Source: Lysobacteraceae bacterium (GTDB lineage: Bacteria > Pseudomonadota > Gammaproteobacteria > Nitrococcales > AK92). Taken from it: a stretch of 64,000 nucleotides of DNA. The stretch spans positions 62,001 through 126,000 of the forward strand of contig JAAYIK010000005.1 of NCBI GenBank assembly GCA_012523465.1. The letters run 5' to 3'. This document shows, in pieces, positions 9,055-19,717 of the stretch (position 1 is the first letter of the stretch; every line of letters starts with the position of its first letter). The translations under genes were made by a program, and so were the position numbers. Below the pieces are notes generated by a model. It worked only from the letters and a program-made list of their open reading frames with translations, was not told where the DNA came from and searched no databases.

Positions 9055-9912
9055 TTATTTGCGGTCGGCCAGGGTGTCGAACGCGGTTATTTCCTGATCC
9101 GCAGCTTCCGCGCGGGCCTTGATCAGGGCCTTGATCTTCTTGTGCGGGAACACGTAGAACTGGTTCTTCTCCACCGCCTCCAGGGTCATCTCGGCGATCT
9201 CGGCGGCGGAAATGCGGCCGCGTTGTACCGCATAGCGGACCCGCTCGTTGCGCAGGCGCCGCGCTTCCGTCATCGGCGCGGTATCGGCCAGCTCGGGCGG
9301 ACGGTTGCGCTCGGCATCGACGATGGCGGTCGGGAAGTAGGCCGGCGACAGGACCGTGACCCCGATGTTGTCGGCCCCGACGTCCTTGAGATCGAAGTAC
9401 AGTGTCTCCGAGATCGCCACCACTGCTGCCTTGCTGGCATTGTAGATACCGCTGCCCGGCGCGTACACCCAGCCAGCGGCCGAGGCGGTGTTGACGATGT
9501 GCCCCTCCCCTTGCTCCAGCATCAGCGGCACAAAGGCCTTGATGCCCCAGGCCACGCCGTTGAGATTGACCCCCAGCACCCACTGCCAGTCAGCCGCAGT
9601 GTGCTCCCATAGCGGACCGCCACAGCTCACGCCGGCGTTGTTGAACAACAGATGGGCTCCGCCGAAGCGCTCCCTGGCGCGCTGGGCCAGCGCCTCTACC
9701 TGTTCCAGCTTGGACACGTCGACCCGCATCACCTCGGTTTCGGTGCCAGGACTGGCCTCCTCCACCAGCCGCACCGTCTCGGCCATGCCGGGCTCATCGA
9801 CGTCGGCCAGCAGCAGGCGCATGCCGCGGCGGGCGCAGGACAGCGCCAGCTCCCGGCCGAGCCCGCTGCCGGCACCGGTGATCACGGCCACTTTGCCGCT
9901 CAGCTCTTTCAT
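9055..9912 (-). CDS. SDR family oxidoreductase
   Basis: A 285-residue short-chain dehydrogenase with the cofactor motif Gly-Ala-Gly-Ser-Gly-Leu-Gly (13-19), Asn-Asn-Ala-Gly (91-94) and catalytic S144, Y157 and K161. It has a longer C-terminus than its neighbour, about 30 residues rich in Lys and Ala. GAGGAG lies nine bases before the ATG. It is the first gene of a two-gene operon with the SDR at 8268-9038. A terminator for the upstream acyl-CoA dehydrogenase separates the pair from that gene, so the pair probably has its own promoter in the 40 bases before 9912. The substrate is unknown. Confidence 0.87.
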   Translation of the reverse strand: MKELSGKVAVITGAGSGLGRELALSCARRGMRLLLADVDEPGMAETVRLVEEASPGTETEVMRVDVSKLEQVEALAQRARERFGGAHLLFNNAGVSCGGPLWEHTAADWQWVLGVNLNGVAWGIKAFVPLMLEQGEGHIVNTASAAGWVYAPGSGIYNASKAAVVAISETLYFDLKDVGADNIGVTVLSPAYFPTAIVDAERNRPPELADTAPMTEARRLRNERVRYAVQRGRISAAEIAEMTLEAVEKNQFYVFPHKKIKALIKARAEAADQEITAFDTLADRK

Positions 9913-9953
9913 ACCAGATATCTCCTCGTGGTCGTTGGATGCAAACGCATTCT

Positions 9954-9998
9954 AAAAACTCAAAGGCGCCCGCTGCAGCCTTGCTGCGGGCGCCTTTG
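9954..9998 (-). terminator. rho-independent terminator of the acyl-CoA dehydrogenase gene
   Basis: A 13-bp perfect inverted repeat (9961-9973 with 9986-9998). On the minus strand it is followed by a T-rich run (AGTTTTTAG). It lies 27 bases beyond the stop of the acyl-CoA dehydrogenase gene. Confidence 0.85.
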
Positions 9999-10024
9999 GA
10001 CAGGTTACCGGTGGCCGCAGACCA

Positions 10025-11251
<1,227 letters not shown>

Positions 11252-11350
11252 GGCTCCTGACTCCATCTCGACGCGGCTTCGGCCGCTCTAAGAAAATCCC
11301 GTATCAGCACTATGCCGAGCGTGCTAAACTCCATCAAATCAATGTTTTAG

Positions 11351-12304
11351 TTGGCAACCATAAAAACCGTGGATATTCATCGCATCGACCTGAACCTGCT
11401 GGTGGTGCTGGAGGCGATATACAGCGAAGGCGGACTTACCCGCGCCGCGGCTCGCCTCAATGTCACCCAGCCGGCGGTCAGCTACAGCCTCGGGCGCTTG
11501 CGCGAGCTGCTAGGCGACCCGCTGTTCGTGCGCGAGGGGCATTCCATGACCCCAACCCCCTTCATGCGCAACATGATCGAGCCGCTGCGGCAGGCGCTGC
11601 GCGGCATCGAGACGGTGCTCAACAGCGCCAACCGCTTCGACCCGCAGACGGCCGAGCGGCGCTTCACCATCGGCTGCCGGGACACGCTGGAGTCGCTGGT
11701 GCTGCCGCGGCTCATGCGTCGCATCAGCCAAGCCGCGCCGCGTATCCAACTGACCACGGTGCGCTTCGGCCGCCAGGACTTAAAGGCCGATCTCTTCAGC
11801 GGCCAGCTGGATGCCGCGGCCGACGTCATCGTGCCCCGCTCGCGGCAGATCCGACATCAGCCGCTCAGCAGCGACCGGCTGGCGGTGGTGGTCCGCCGGG
11901 GGCATCCGGCCATTGCCGGCGAGCTGTCGCTGGAAACCTACCTGGCGCAGGGACACATCCTGGTCAGCTCCCGCCCCAGCGGCCCCGGCGTGGAGGACTT
12001 CGAGCTGAGCCGCCGTGGCATGCAGCGGCGCGTGGTGCTGCGCTGCCAGCATTACTTCGCCGCGCTGCGGGTGGTCGCCGAAACCGACCTCATCGTCACC
12101 ATGCCGCAGCGGCTGGCGCGCATCGTCAATCCGCAGTTCGATCACCAGATCCTGCCCTTCCCGCTGGAGATGCCGCGCCATCGGTACTACCTGCTCTGGC
12201 ACGAGAACATGGACGACGATCCGGGCCACCGCTGGCTGCGGGAGCAGATCGTGCAGTCCTTCGTCGAAGCCGAGAGCGGCGATCGGCCCGGAAGGGAGGC
12301 CTGA
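11351..12304 (+). CDS. LysR family transcriptional regulator
   Basis: A 317-residue LysR-type regulator. The winged helix-turn-helix is near residues 13-70, with the conserved Thr-Arg-Ala-Ala-Ala-Arg-Leu-Asn-Val-Thr-Gln-Pro-Ala-Val-Ser segment. A periplasmic-binding-protein-like effector domain occupies about residues 100-300. The first codon is TTG; a GTG six codons later is an alternative. The gene is divergent from the acyl-CoA dehydrogenase, the usual arrangement for a LysR regulator and its target. The effector-domain character resembles NodD/NahR-type members, which often sense aromatic or acyl compounds, but the ligand is unknown. Confidence 0.9.
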   Translation: MATIKTVDIHRIDLNLLVVLEAIYSEGGLTRAAARLNVTQPAVSYSLGRLRELLGDPLFVREGHSMTPTPFMRNMIEPLRQALRGIETVLNSANRFDPQTAERRFTIGCRDTLESLVLPRLMRRISQAAPRIQLTTVRFGRQDLKADLFSGQLDAAADVIVPRSRQIRHQPLSSDRLAVVVRRGHPAIAGELSLETYLAQGHILVSSRPSGPGVEDFELSRRGMQRRVVLRCQHYFAALRVVAETDLIVTMPQRLARIVNPQFDHQILPFPLEMPRHRYYLLWHENMDDDPGHRWLREQIVQSFVEAESGDRPGREA

Positions 12305-12311
12305 GAACGAA

Positions 12312-12346
12312 ACAGCCCGGGACGCGCCTGCGCACGCCCGGGCTGT
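12312..12346 (-). terminator. terminator hairpin between lysR and acetoacetyl-CoA synthetase
   Basis: A 10-bp perfect inverted repeat (12312-12321 with 12337-12346) sits between two convergent genes. A short T-rich stretch follows on the minus strand, so it probably stops the acetoacetyl-CoA synthetase transcript and may work in both directions. Confidence 0.7.
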
Positions 12347-12364
12347 CGGCGCGGGAACGCGGGC

Positions 12365-14338
12365 TTACTGCTGCAAGGCAGGCAGCGAGCCGATCTGATC
12401 CAGCACGTGCGGATTGGCCAGCGCTTCGCGGTTCTCCACCTTCTCGCCGCGCAGGATTTTAGCTACCGCCACCTCCACCTTCTTGCCACTGCGGGTGTAG
12501 GGAATCTCCTCCACCGCCACGATGCGCGCCGGGACATGGCGCGGGCTGGCGTTCTCACGGATGCGCCGCTTGATCTTGTCGATCAGCTCGTCAGTCAGCG
12601 CGTAGCCCTCGTTGAGCACTACCAGCAGCACTACCCGCTCGTCGCCCTGCCAGGGCTGGCCGACCACCAGGCTGTCGGCGATCTCCTCCAGCGTCTCGAC
12701 CTGGCGGTAGATCTCGGCCGTGCCGATGCGCACCCCGCCCGGATTGAGCGTGGCGTCGGAGCGACCATAGATCACGCAGCCGCCATGCTGGTTGAACAGG
12801 ACGTAGTCACCGTGGGCCCATACCCCGGGGAAGCGCTCAAAATAGGCCTCCCGATAGCGCTTGCCGTCGGGGTCGTTCCAGAAGAATACCGGCATGCTCG
12901 GCAGCGGCTGGGTGCAGACCAGCTCGCCCCGCTCGCCCACCACCTCGCGGCCTTGATCGTCGAAGGCCTTGACGTCGGCGGCCAGCATCTTGCACTGGAT
13001 CTCGCCGCGGCGGACCGGCTGGATCGGGCTGGCGCCGACGAAACAGGAGACGATGTCGGTGCCGCCCGAGATTGAAGCCAACAGCACCCGCGGCTTGACG
13101 GCGTCGTAGATCCAGTCGAAATCCTCCGGCAGCAATGGCGAGCCGGTGGAGAAGATCACCCGCAGGCTAGAGAAGTCATGCTGCTCGCCCGGCCGCAACC
13201 CAGCGTTGCGGCAATTGCCGATGAACTTGGCGCTGGTGCCGAAGTGCGTCATCCGCTTGCGCTCCGCCAGCGCCCACAGCACGTCGAGGCTGGGATGGCC
13301 CGGGTTGCCGTCGAACAGGACTAACTCAGCGCCGGTCAGCAGGCCCGAGGCCATCCAGTTCCACATCATCCAGCCGCAAGTGGTGAAATAGCAGAACACG
13401 TCGTCCGGGCGCAGATCGCCGTGCAAGATCAGCTCCTTGCTGTGCTGCAGCAGGGTGCCACCGGCGCCGTGGACGATGCACTTGGGCACTCCCGTAGTGC
13501 CGGAGGAGTACAGGATGTAAAGCGGCGTGGCGAAGGGCTGCGGTGTGAAGCTCGGCTGGGAGCCGGCGCCGCTGGCGAGCGCTTCGTCCCAGGCAACGAA
13601 GCCCTCGTCGGTCGGCAGGCCCAGCCCCGGCACGTTGTCGATCACCGCGACGGCCTTCACCGACGGCATCCGCGCCTTCAGCTCGCGCAGCTCGTTGAGG
13701 CGCGAGAACTGCTTACCACCGTAGATGTAGCCGTTGACGGCCACCAGCACCGTCGGCTCGATCTGCCCGAAGCGATCGTAAATGCCCGCCACGCCGAAGT
13801 CGGGCGACGCCGACGACCAGATCGCGCCCATGCTGGCCGCCGCCAGCATGGCGATGATGGCCTCGGGGGTATTGGCGACGATGCCGGCTACCCGGTCGCC
13901 CGGCTTGACACCGACCGAACGTAACCAGGCCTCAAAGGCACCCACTTGCGCCAGCAGCTCGCCACGGGTCAGGGAAAATTCGGACCGCGATTCGGAGACC
14001 GCGGTGATGGCGACCTTGTCCCGGTCACCGTGCAGCGCATGGCGCAGCAGGTTCTCGGCGAAGTTCAGCTCGGCACCCGGGAACCACTCGGGGCCGGGCA
14101 TTTCCTTGCGGCCGAGAACCCGTTCATGGGGCTTGACGGCGATAACGCCGGTATAATCCCAGATCGACTGCCAGAAGGCTTCCAGCTCGGTCACCGACCA
14201 GGCATGCAGTTCTTGGTAAGTCCGGAAGCGCCCATAACCTTGCTTTTCCAGCCAATGCATATACTTGGCCATGTTGGTCTGAGCGATGTCGTCGGCAGTC
14301 GGCGCGTACAGAACTGGAAAGTCACTGTTGTTATCCAT
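12365..14338 (-). CDS. acetoacetyl-CoA synthetase
   Basis: A 657-residue AMP-forming ligase that activates acetoacetate with ATP and CoA. The length and N-terminal region fit acetoacetate-CoA ligase rather than acetyl-CoA synthetase. The adenylation motif Tyr-Ser-Ser-Gly-Thr-Thr-Gly-Val-Pro-Lys lies near residue 280. The Gly-Gly-Val-Arg-Ile-Gly hinge lies near 535 and a C-terminal Ser-Gly-Lys-Lys-Val-Glu holds the acyl-adenylate lysine near 625. It is divergent from liuR, and HMG-CoA lyase in the neighbouring liu operon produces acetoacetate, so its job is very likely to recover that product as acetoacetyl-CoA. A similar role in ketone-body use or polyhydroxybutyrate turnover is also possible. 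Confidence 0.95.
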   Translation of the reverse strand: MDNNSDFPVLYAPTADDIAQTNMAKYMHWLEKQGYGRFRTYQELHAWSVTELEAFWQSIWDYTGVIAVKPHERVLGRKEMPGPEWFPGAELNFAENLLRHALHGDRDKVAITAVSESRSEFSLTRGELLAQVGAFEAWLRSVGVKPGDRVAGIVANTPEAIIAMLAAASMGAIWSSASPDFGVAGIYDRFGQIEPTVLVAVNGYIYGGKQFSRLNELRELKARMPSVKAVAVIDNVPGLGLPTDEGFVAWDEALASGAGSQPSFTPQPFATPLYILYSSGTTGVPKCIVHGAGGTLLQHSKELILHGDLRPDDVFCYFTTCGWMMWNWMASGLLTGAELVLFDGNPGHPSLDVLWALAERKRMTHFGTSAKFIGNCRNAGLRPGEQHDFSSLRVIFSTGSPLLPEDFDWIYDAVKPRVLLASISGGTDIVSCFVGASPIQPVRRGEIQCKMLAADVKAFDDQGREVVGERGELVCTQPLPSMPVFFWNDPDGKRYREAYFERFPGVWAHGDYVLFNQHGGCVIYGRSDATLNPGGVRIGTAEIYRQVETLEEIADSLVVGQPWQGDERVVLLVVLNEGYALTDELIDKIKRRIRENASPRHVPARIVAVEEIPYTRSGKKVEVAVAKILRGEKVENREALANPHVLDQIGSLPALQQ

Positions 14339-14417
14339 AGCCCTCTCCTAACCTCCTATCGGCTCCTCGAGGAAAATTCGGTTCAGCCATGATAGGGTTT
14401 GTCAAAAATCTTCAGAC

Positions 14418-14876
14418 ATGAGCCATTCTCAAAAAGTGAACATGCAAGCCACCCAACCGTCTCCATCCAACAGCGAGACCTTCTATACCATCGGCGAGCT
14501 TGCCCGTGAATTCGGTATCACCGCCCGCACGATCCGCTTCTACGAAGACAAAGGCCTGCTGTCGCCGCTGCGCGACGGTCAGAAGCGCCTCTACCGCCGC
14601 CGCGATCGCACCCGCCTGCGCCTCATCTTGCGCGGCAAGCGGCTCGGCTTCAGCCTACGGGAAATCCGCGAAACCTTCGATCTGTACGATCAGGTCCACG
14701 GCGAATCCAAGCAGCTGCGCTACTACCTGAAAGTCCTCGAGCAAAAGCGCGAGCAGCTGCTGCAGCAGCGCAAGGACCTAGAGGACGCGCTCGCCGAGCT
14801 GGAAGAATCCTACGCCGTCTGCAAGAAATTGCTCGCAGAGCAAGAGCAGCGGCAGAAGGAGCGGGAACAGGCCTGA
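14418..14876 (+). CDS. liuR: MerR family regulator of leucine catabolism (LiuR-like)
   Basis: A 152-residue MerR-type regulator. The winged helix begins at [11 protein letters not shown] near residue 25 and is followed by Arg-Phe-Tyr-Glu-Asp-Lys-Gly-Leu-Leu. A long coiled coil at about residues 100-150 forms the dimer. No cysteine ligand cluster for metal is present; the single cysteine is in the coil. That fits LiuR, which controls branched-chain amino acid degradation genes. An ATG eight codons downstream (14442) could be the true start. It is next to liuB-liuD-liuE, and a MerR-type operator lies in the 253-base gap before liuB. Confidence 0.85.
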   Translation: MSHSQKVNMQATQPSPSNSETFYTIGELAREFGITARTIRFYEDKGLLSPLRDGQKRLYRRRDRTRLRLILRGKRLGFSLREIRETFDLYDQVHGESKQLRYYLKVLEQKREQLLQQRKDLEDALAELEESYAVCKKLLAEQEQRQKEREQA

Positions 14877-15013
14877 GGCCTGCCCGCCCGATCCGTCTCC
14901 TCGCTCCCTCGTCGCCCCGCCTTTCCTTCCGCCAGAGCGGCTTGCGCGCCGCCCGAGTCGCTCTTTCCCCGCTCGCCGACCCGCTGCTTGGCCTTGGCAT
15001 CTATACAAGCAAG

Positions 15014-15035
15014 TTGACGTTTACGTAAAGTGCAA
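15014..15035 (+). promoter_or_regulatory. LiuR operator within a MerR-type promoter for liuBDE
   Basis: A near-palindrome with the perfect core TTTACGTAAA (15020-15029), flanked by TTGACG and TGCAA. It matches known LiuR sites built around TTTACGTAAA. TTGACG (15014-15019) may double as a -35 element. Nineteen bases on lies GACTTT, a weak -10; the long 19-base spacer is typical of MerR-controlled promoters. It ends about 95 bases before liuB. Confidence 0.75.
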
Positions 15036-15129
15036 TCAGACTTTCAGCCGAATTGATAGCCCAGGCGCGTCCCGAAAGCACGGGGTTGCGCTTGCCCGTA
15101 TACGCTCAGTCACGACGTTAGAGCCGGAC

Positions 15130-16737
15130 ATGGCAGTCATCAAAAGCAAGCTGAATACTCGCTCCGAGGAATTCCGCGCCAACAGCGCGGCCATGACTGA
15201 ACTGGTCGCTGACCTGCGCCGGCGGGTTGCCGAGGTCGAGCAGGGGGGCGGCGAAGCCGCACGGCAGCGCCAACTCGCCCGCGGCAAGCTGCTGCCGCGC
15301 GAGCGCATCCGCCGGCTGCTGGATCCGGGCTCGCCGTTCCTGGAGCTTTCCCAGCTGGCCGCGCACGGCATGTACGACGACGACGTGCCAGCCGCCGGCA
15401 TCATCACCGGCATCGGCCGCATCAGCGGCCGAGAATGCGTGCTGGTCGTCAACGACCCCACGGTCAAGGGCGGCACCTACTATCCGATCACGGTGAAAAA
15501 GCACCTGCGGGCCCAGGAGATCGCTCAGGAGAATCGCCTCCCCTGCATCTACCTGGTGGACTCCGGCGGCGCCAACCTGCCCAATCAGGACGAAGTCTTC
15601 CCCGACCGGGACCATTTCGGCCGCATCTTCTACAACCAGGCCAACATGTCCGCCCTGGGGATTCCGCAGATCGCGGTAGTCATGGGCTCCTGCACCGCCG
15701 GCGGCGCCTATGTGCCGGCCATGTCCGACGAATGCGTCATCGTCAAAGAACAGGGCACTATTTTCCTAGCCGGACCGCCGCTGGTGCGTGCAGCCACCGG
15801 CGAGGTGGTGACAGCCGAGGAGTTGGGCGGCGCCGATGTCCATTCCCGCATCTCAGGCGTCACCGATCACTATGCCCTCAACGACAACCACGCCCTGCAG
15901 CTGACCCGCCGCATCGTCGCCAACCTCAACCGCACCAAGCCCGTCAGCCTGGATCTGCGCGAGCCACGGGAGCCGCTGTACGACCCCGCCGAGCTCTACG
16001 GCGTGGTGCCCACCGACCTGCGTAAGCCCTACGACGTGCGCGAGGTCATCGCCCGCATCGTCGACGGCTCGGAGTTCGACGAGTTCAAGGCGCTGTACGG
16101 CACCACCCTGGTCTGCGGCTTCGCGCACATTTACGGTTATCCGGTCGGCATCCTCGCCAACAACGGCGTGCTGTTCTCGGAGTCGGCGCTCAAGGGCGCG
16201 CACTTCGTCGAGCTGTGCAGCCAGCGCGGCATCCCGCTGGTGTTCCTGCAGAACATCACCGGCTTCATGGTGGGGCGCAAGTACGAGGCCGGCGGCATCG
16301 CCAAGGACGGCGCCAAGCTGGTGACCGCGGTGGCGACCACCAAAGTGCCCAAGTTCACTGTCATCATCGGCGGCAGCTTCGGGGCTGGCAACTACGGCAT
16401 GTGCGGCCGCGCCTACTCGCCCCGCTTCCTGTGGATGTGGCCCAACGCCCGCATCTCGGTCATGGGCGGCGAGCAGGCCGCCAACGTCATGGCGCAGGTG
16501 CGGCGCGAGAGCCTGGAGCGGCGGGGCCTGTCGCTCAGCCCGGAGGAGGAGGAAGCCATCAAGCGACCCATCCTCGAGCAGTACGAACGCCAGGGGCACC
16601 CCTATTATTCCACTGCCCGGCTATGGGACGACGGCGTGATCGATCCGGCGCAGACCCGCATGGTGCTGGGGCTGGGCATCTCCGCGGCCCTGAACGCGCC
16701 CATCGAGCCCACCCGCTTCGGCCTGTTCCGCATGTAA
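15130..16737 (+). CDS. liuB: 3-methylcrotonyl-CoA carboxylase, carboxyltransferase (beta) subunit
   Basis: A 535-residue carboxyltransferase that moves the carboxyl group from biotin to 3-methylcrotonyl-CoA, the fourth step of leucine degradation. Length and motifs fit the methylcrotonyl branch: Gly-Ser-Cys-Thr-Ala-Gly-Gly-Ala-Tyr near residue 197 and the oxyanion-hole and CoA-binding segments Gly-Val-Leu-Phe-Ser-Glu-Ser-Ala and [10 protein letters not shown]. The stop is 11 bases before liuD, so both subunits are co-translated. The start has only a weak Shine-Dalgarno sequence. Geranyl-CoA carboxylase (AtuC) is a close relative; adjacency to liuR and HMG-CoA lyase favours LiuB. Confidence 0.95.
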   Translation: MAVIKSKLNTRSEEFRANSAAMTELVADLRRRVAEVEQGGGEAARQRQLARGKLLPRERIRRLLDPGSPFLELSQLAAHGMYDDDVPAAGIITGIGRISGRECVLVVNDPTVKGGTYYPITVKKHLRAQEIAQENRLPCIYLVDSGGANLPNQDEVFPDRDHFGRIFYNQANMSALGIPQIAVVMGSCTAGGAYVPAMSDECVIVKEQGTIFLAGPPLVRAATGEVVTAEELGGADVHSRISGVTDHYALNDNHALQLTRRIVANLNRTKPVSLDLREPREPLYDPAELYGVVPTDLRKPYDVREVIARIVDGSEFDEFKALYGTTLVCGFAHIYGYPVGILANNGVLFSESALKGAHFVELCSQRGIPLVFLQNITGFMVGRKYEAGGIAKDGAKLVTAVATTKVPKFTVIIGGSFGAGNYGMCGRAYSPRFLWMWPNARISVMGGEQAANVMAQVRRESLERRGLSLSPEEEEAIKRPILEQYERQGHPYYSTARLWDDGVIDPAQTRMVLGLGISAALNAPIEPTRFGLFRM

Positions 16738-16748
16738 CAGGAGGCCCC

Positions 16749-18785
16749 ATGGCGAGCAATCATCCCGAGAATATGCCCATGTTCGAAAAGGTCCTCATCG
16801 CCAATCGCGGCGAGATCGCCTGCCGCATCGCTCGCACTTGCCGGCAGCTGGGTATACGCACCGTGGCGGTGTACTCGGAGGCGGATGCCAATGCCATGCA
16901 CGTCACCGCCTGCGACGAGGCCTGGCTGCTGGGGCCGGCGCCGGCGCGGGAAAGCTACCTGAACATCGAGCGCATCCTCGAGATCGCGCGGCGCAGCGGC
17001 GCCCAGGCCATTCATCCCGGCTATGGCTTCCTGGCCGAGAATGCCGACTTCGCCCGCGCCTGCGAGCAGGCCGGCGTGGTCTTCATCGGCCCACCCGCCG
17101 CCGCCATCGAAGCCATGGGCTCCAAGAGCGCGGCCAAGGCCATCATGGCCGAAGCCGGCGTGCCCCTGGTGCCTGGCTACCACGGCGAGGAGCAGTCGGT
17201 GGAATTCCTCGCTGCCGTTGCCGAGGAGATCGGCTATCCGGTGTTGCTCAAGGCTTCGGCCGGCGGTGGCGGCAAGGGCATGCGCCGGGTCGACCGCCCC
17301 GCCGACTTCGCCGACGCCCTGGTGTCGGCCAAGCGCGAGGCCGCCGCCGCCTTCGGCGACGACCGGGTCCTGATCGAGAAATACCTGCTGCGGCCTCGCC
17401 ACGTCGAGATGCAGGTCTTCGCCGACCGCCACGGCAACGTCGTGCACCTGTTCGAGCGCGACTGCTCGGTGCAGCGCCGCCACCAAAAGGTGATTGAGGA
17501 AGCCCCGGCGCCGGGGCTGGCGGCCGCAACCCGCCAGCGCATGGGTGCGGCGGCGATCGCCGCGGCCCGCGCCATCGGTTACGTCGGCGCCGGTACGGTT
17601 GAGTTCATCATGGACGCCGAGGGCGGGTTTTATTTCATGGAAATGAACACCCGCCTGCAGGTCGAGCACCCGGTGACCGAGATGATCACCGGCCTGGACC
17701 TGGTGGCCTGGCAGCTAGAGGTGGCCGCCGGCCGCCCGCTCCCGCTCGCGCAGGAGGAGCTCGCCATGCGTGGCCACGCCTTCGAGGCACGCATCTACGC
17801 CGAGGACCCGCAGCGCGATTTCCTGCCGGCCATCGGCACCATCCGCTCCCTGCACATGCCAGAACCGGGGCCCCACGTGCGCATCGACACCGGGGTGCGC
17901 AGCGGCGACGAAATCTCCATGCACTACGACCCCATGATTGCCAAGCTCATCGTCTGGGGCGAAGACCGCGATCAAGCCCTGTTGCGGCTGCGCCAGGCGC
18001 TGGCCGCCTGCAGCATCACCGGCACCACCACCAACGTCGAGTTCCTCGCCCGCGTCGCCAGCCACCCGGCGTTCGCCGCCGGCGCGGTCGACACCCACTT
18101 CATCGACACCTACCGCGACGAGCTGCTGCCTCCCCCGCAGCCGGCCACCGATGCCGTCTTGGCCACAGCCGCCCTGCACCAGCTCTTGGCAATCCAGCAG
18201 CAAGCCGCCGCCCGCGCCCGCGCCTCCAACGATCCCTGGTCGCCCTGGCACGACTGCACCGGCTTCCGCCTCAACGGCAGCAGCTGGCACAGTCTGGAGT
18301 TCCGCGACGGCGAGCGCGAGCTCATCGTCATTGCCCACTTCCGCCCCGGCAGCTTCCTACTGGAGCTGCCGGGCGGGACGGTCGCGGCCAGCGCCCACCC
18401 GCAGCCCGACGGCCGGCTGCGGGTAGTGCTGGAAGAGCGGCAGTTCGACGCCTGGGTGCAGCGCGACGGGCAGCAGCTCACCATCCAGCTCGACGGCCAC
18501 AGGCACCAGCTGCTGCTTGCCGATCTCGACGCCGCCACCCTGCTGGAAGACGAACCAGCCGACGGCGGCCTGCACGCCCCGATGCCGGGCGTGGTCCGCG
18601 CGGTCTTGGTCGAACCGGGGCAGAAAGTCGAGGAAGGCGATGCCCTGCTGGTGCTGGAAGCCATGAAGATGGAGTACACCATCCGCGCTCCCAGCGCCGG
18701 CGTCATCGCGCGCATCGACTTCGCGGTCGGCGATCAGGTCAGCGAGGGCGCCGAGTTGCTGGCTCTTGCCCCGCTGGAGTCCTAG
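16749..18785 (+). CDS. liuD: 3-methylcrotonyl-CoA carboxylase, biotin-containing (alpha) subunit
   Basis: A 678-residue protein with a biotin carboxylase half and a C-terminal biotin-carrier domain. Seen in order: Ile-Ala-Asn-Arg-Gly-Glu-Ile-Ala near residue 15, the ATP-grasp loop Ala-Gly-Gly-Gly-Gly-Lys-Gly-Met near 172, [10 protein letters not shown] near 297, and the biotin site Ala-Met-Lys-Met with K640. It uses ATP and bicarbonate to carboxylate its own biotin for LiuB. The frame is open far upstream into liuB, but AGGAGG at 16739-16744 fixes the start at 16749; the later ATGs at 16773 and 16779 are less well placed. It lies between liuB and liuE with short gaps. Confidence 0.95.
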   Translation: MASNHPENMPMFEKVLIANRGEIACRIARTCRQLGIRTVAVYSEADANAMHVTACDEAWLLGPAPARESYLNIERILEIARRSGAQAIHPGYGFLAENADFARACEQAGVVFIGPPAAAIEAMGSKSAAKAIMAEAGVPLVPGYHGEEQSVEFLAAVAEEIGYPVLLKASAGGGGKGMRRVDRPADFADALVSAKREAAAAFGDDRVLIEKYLLRPRHVEMQVFADRHGNVVHLFERDCSVQRRHQKVIEEAPAPGLAAATRQRMGAAAIAAARAIGYVGAGTVEFIMDAEGGFYFMEMNTRLQVEHPVTEMITGLDLVAWQLEVAAGRPLPLAQEELAMRGHAFEARIYAEDPQRDFLPAIGTIRSLHMPEPGPHVRIDTGVRSGDEISMHYDPMIAKLIVWGEDRDQALLRLRQALAACSITGTTTNVEFLARVASHPAFAAGAVDTHFIDTYRDELLPPPQPATDAVLATAALHQLLAIQQQAAARARASNDPWSPWHDCTGFRLNGSSWHSLEFRDGERELIVIAHFRPGSFLLELPGGTVAASAHPQPDGRLRVVLEERQFDAWVQRDGQQLTIQLDGHRHQLLLADLDAATLLEDEPADGGLHAPMPGVVRAVLVEPGQKVEEGDALLVLEAMKMEYTIRAPSAGVIARIDFAVGDQVSEGAELLALAPLES

Positions 18786-18802
18786 CGCACCAGGAGGCTG
18801 AC

Positions 18803-19708
18803 ATGTTCCCTGCATCCGTCACCATCGTCGAAGTCGGTCCTCGGGATGGGCTGCAGAACGAGCCCCAGGTCATCCCCACCGAGACCAAGATCGCGCTGAT
18901 CGAGCGCCTGGCGGCCACGGGCCTTCCGGTGGTCGAAGCCACCGCCTTCGTCTCGCCCAAGTGGGTGCCGCAAATGGCCGATCACGACGCCGTGCTGCGC
19001 GGCATCCGCCGCCGCCCTGGGGTGCGCTACCCAGTGCTCACTCCCAACATGAAGGGCTTCGAGGCCGCTGCCGCCGCCGGCGCCGACGAGGTCGCCGTCT
19101 TCGGTGCCGCCTCGGAGAGCTTTTCCCGCAAAAACATCAACTGCTCCATCGCCGAAAGCCTGGAGCGCTTCGCCCCCGTGGTGGAAGCGGCCAGGCAGCG
19201 CGGCATCCGGGTGCGCGGCTACATCTCCTGCGTGCTCGGCTGCCCCTACGAGGGCGAGATTGCCCCCAAGGCGGTCGCCGACGTGGCCGAGGCGCTCTAC
19301 CGCATGGGCTGCTACGAAATCTCGCTGGGCGACACCATCGGCGTCGGCACGCCGCTCAAGGCCAAGCGCATGCTGGAGGCGGTGGCCGAGCGCGTACCCA
19401 TCGAGAAGCTGGCGGCGCACTTCCACGACACTTACGGCCAGGCGCTGGCCAACCTCTATGCCGTGCTAGAGATGGGGCTGCGCACCATTGACAGCTCGGT
19501 AGCCGGCCTGGGCGGCTGCCCCTACGCCCGGGGCGCCTCCGGCAATGTCGCCACCGAGGACGTGGTGTACATGCTGAACGGCATGGGCATCGAAACCGGC
19601 GTGGATCTGCAGGCGCTGGCCGAGGTTGGCCGCTGGATCTGCCAGCAGCTGGGCCGCGAGCCGGCATCCAAGGTAGCGCAGGCGCTGCGTCCAGCCGCCG
19701 GCGCCTGA
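18803..19708 (+). CDS. liuE: hydroxymethylglutaryl-CoA lyase
   Basis: A 301-residue TIM-barrel enzyme that splits HMG-CoA into acetyl-CoA and acetoacetate, the last step of leucine catabolism. Hallmarks are [10 protein letters not shown] at residues 8-17, the Leu-Gly-Cys-Pro-Tyr-Glu-Gly segment with C147, the metal-binding His-Phe-His-Asp-Thr-Tyr-Gly near 209, and the catalytic loop Gly-Leu-Gly-Gly-Cys-Pro-Tyr-Ala near 235. AGGAGG precedes the ATG. It is the last gene of liuBDE, starting 17 bases after liuD. The genes for isovaleryl-CoA dehydrogenase (liuA) and methylglutaconyl-CoA hydratase (liuC) are not in this operon. Confidence 0.96.
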   Translation: MFPASVTIVEVGPRDGLQNEPQVIPTETKIALIERLAATGLPVVEATAFVSPKWVPQMADHDAVLRGIRRRPGVRYPVLTPNMKGFEAAAAAGADEVAVFGAASESFSRKNINCSIAESLERFAPVVEAARQRGIRVRGYISCVLGCPYEGEIAPKAVADVAEALYRMGCYEISLGDTIGVGTPLKAKRMLEAVAERVPIEKLAAHFHDTYGQALANLYAVLEMGLRTIDSSVAGLGGCPYARGASGNVATEDVVYMLNGMGIETGVDLQALAEVGRWICQQLGREPASKVAQALRPAAGA

Positions 19709-19717
19709 CGACGCGCC

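Noticed and set aside
16215-16748. N-terminal extension of the liuD frame into liuB
   Set aside because: Low-complexity product; the AGGAGG and family N-terminus place the start at 16749.
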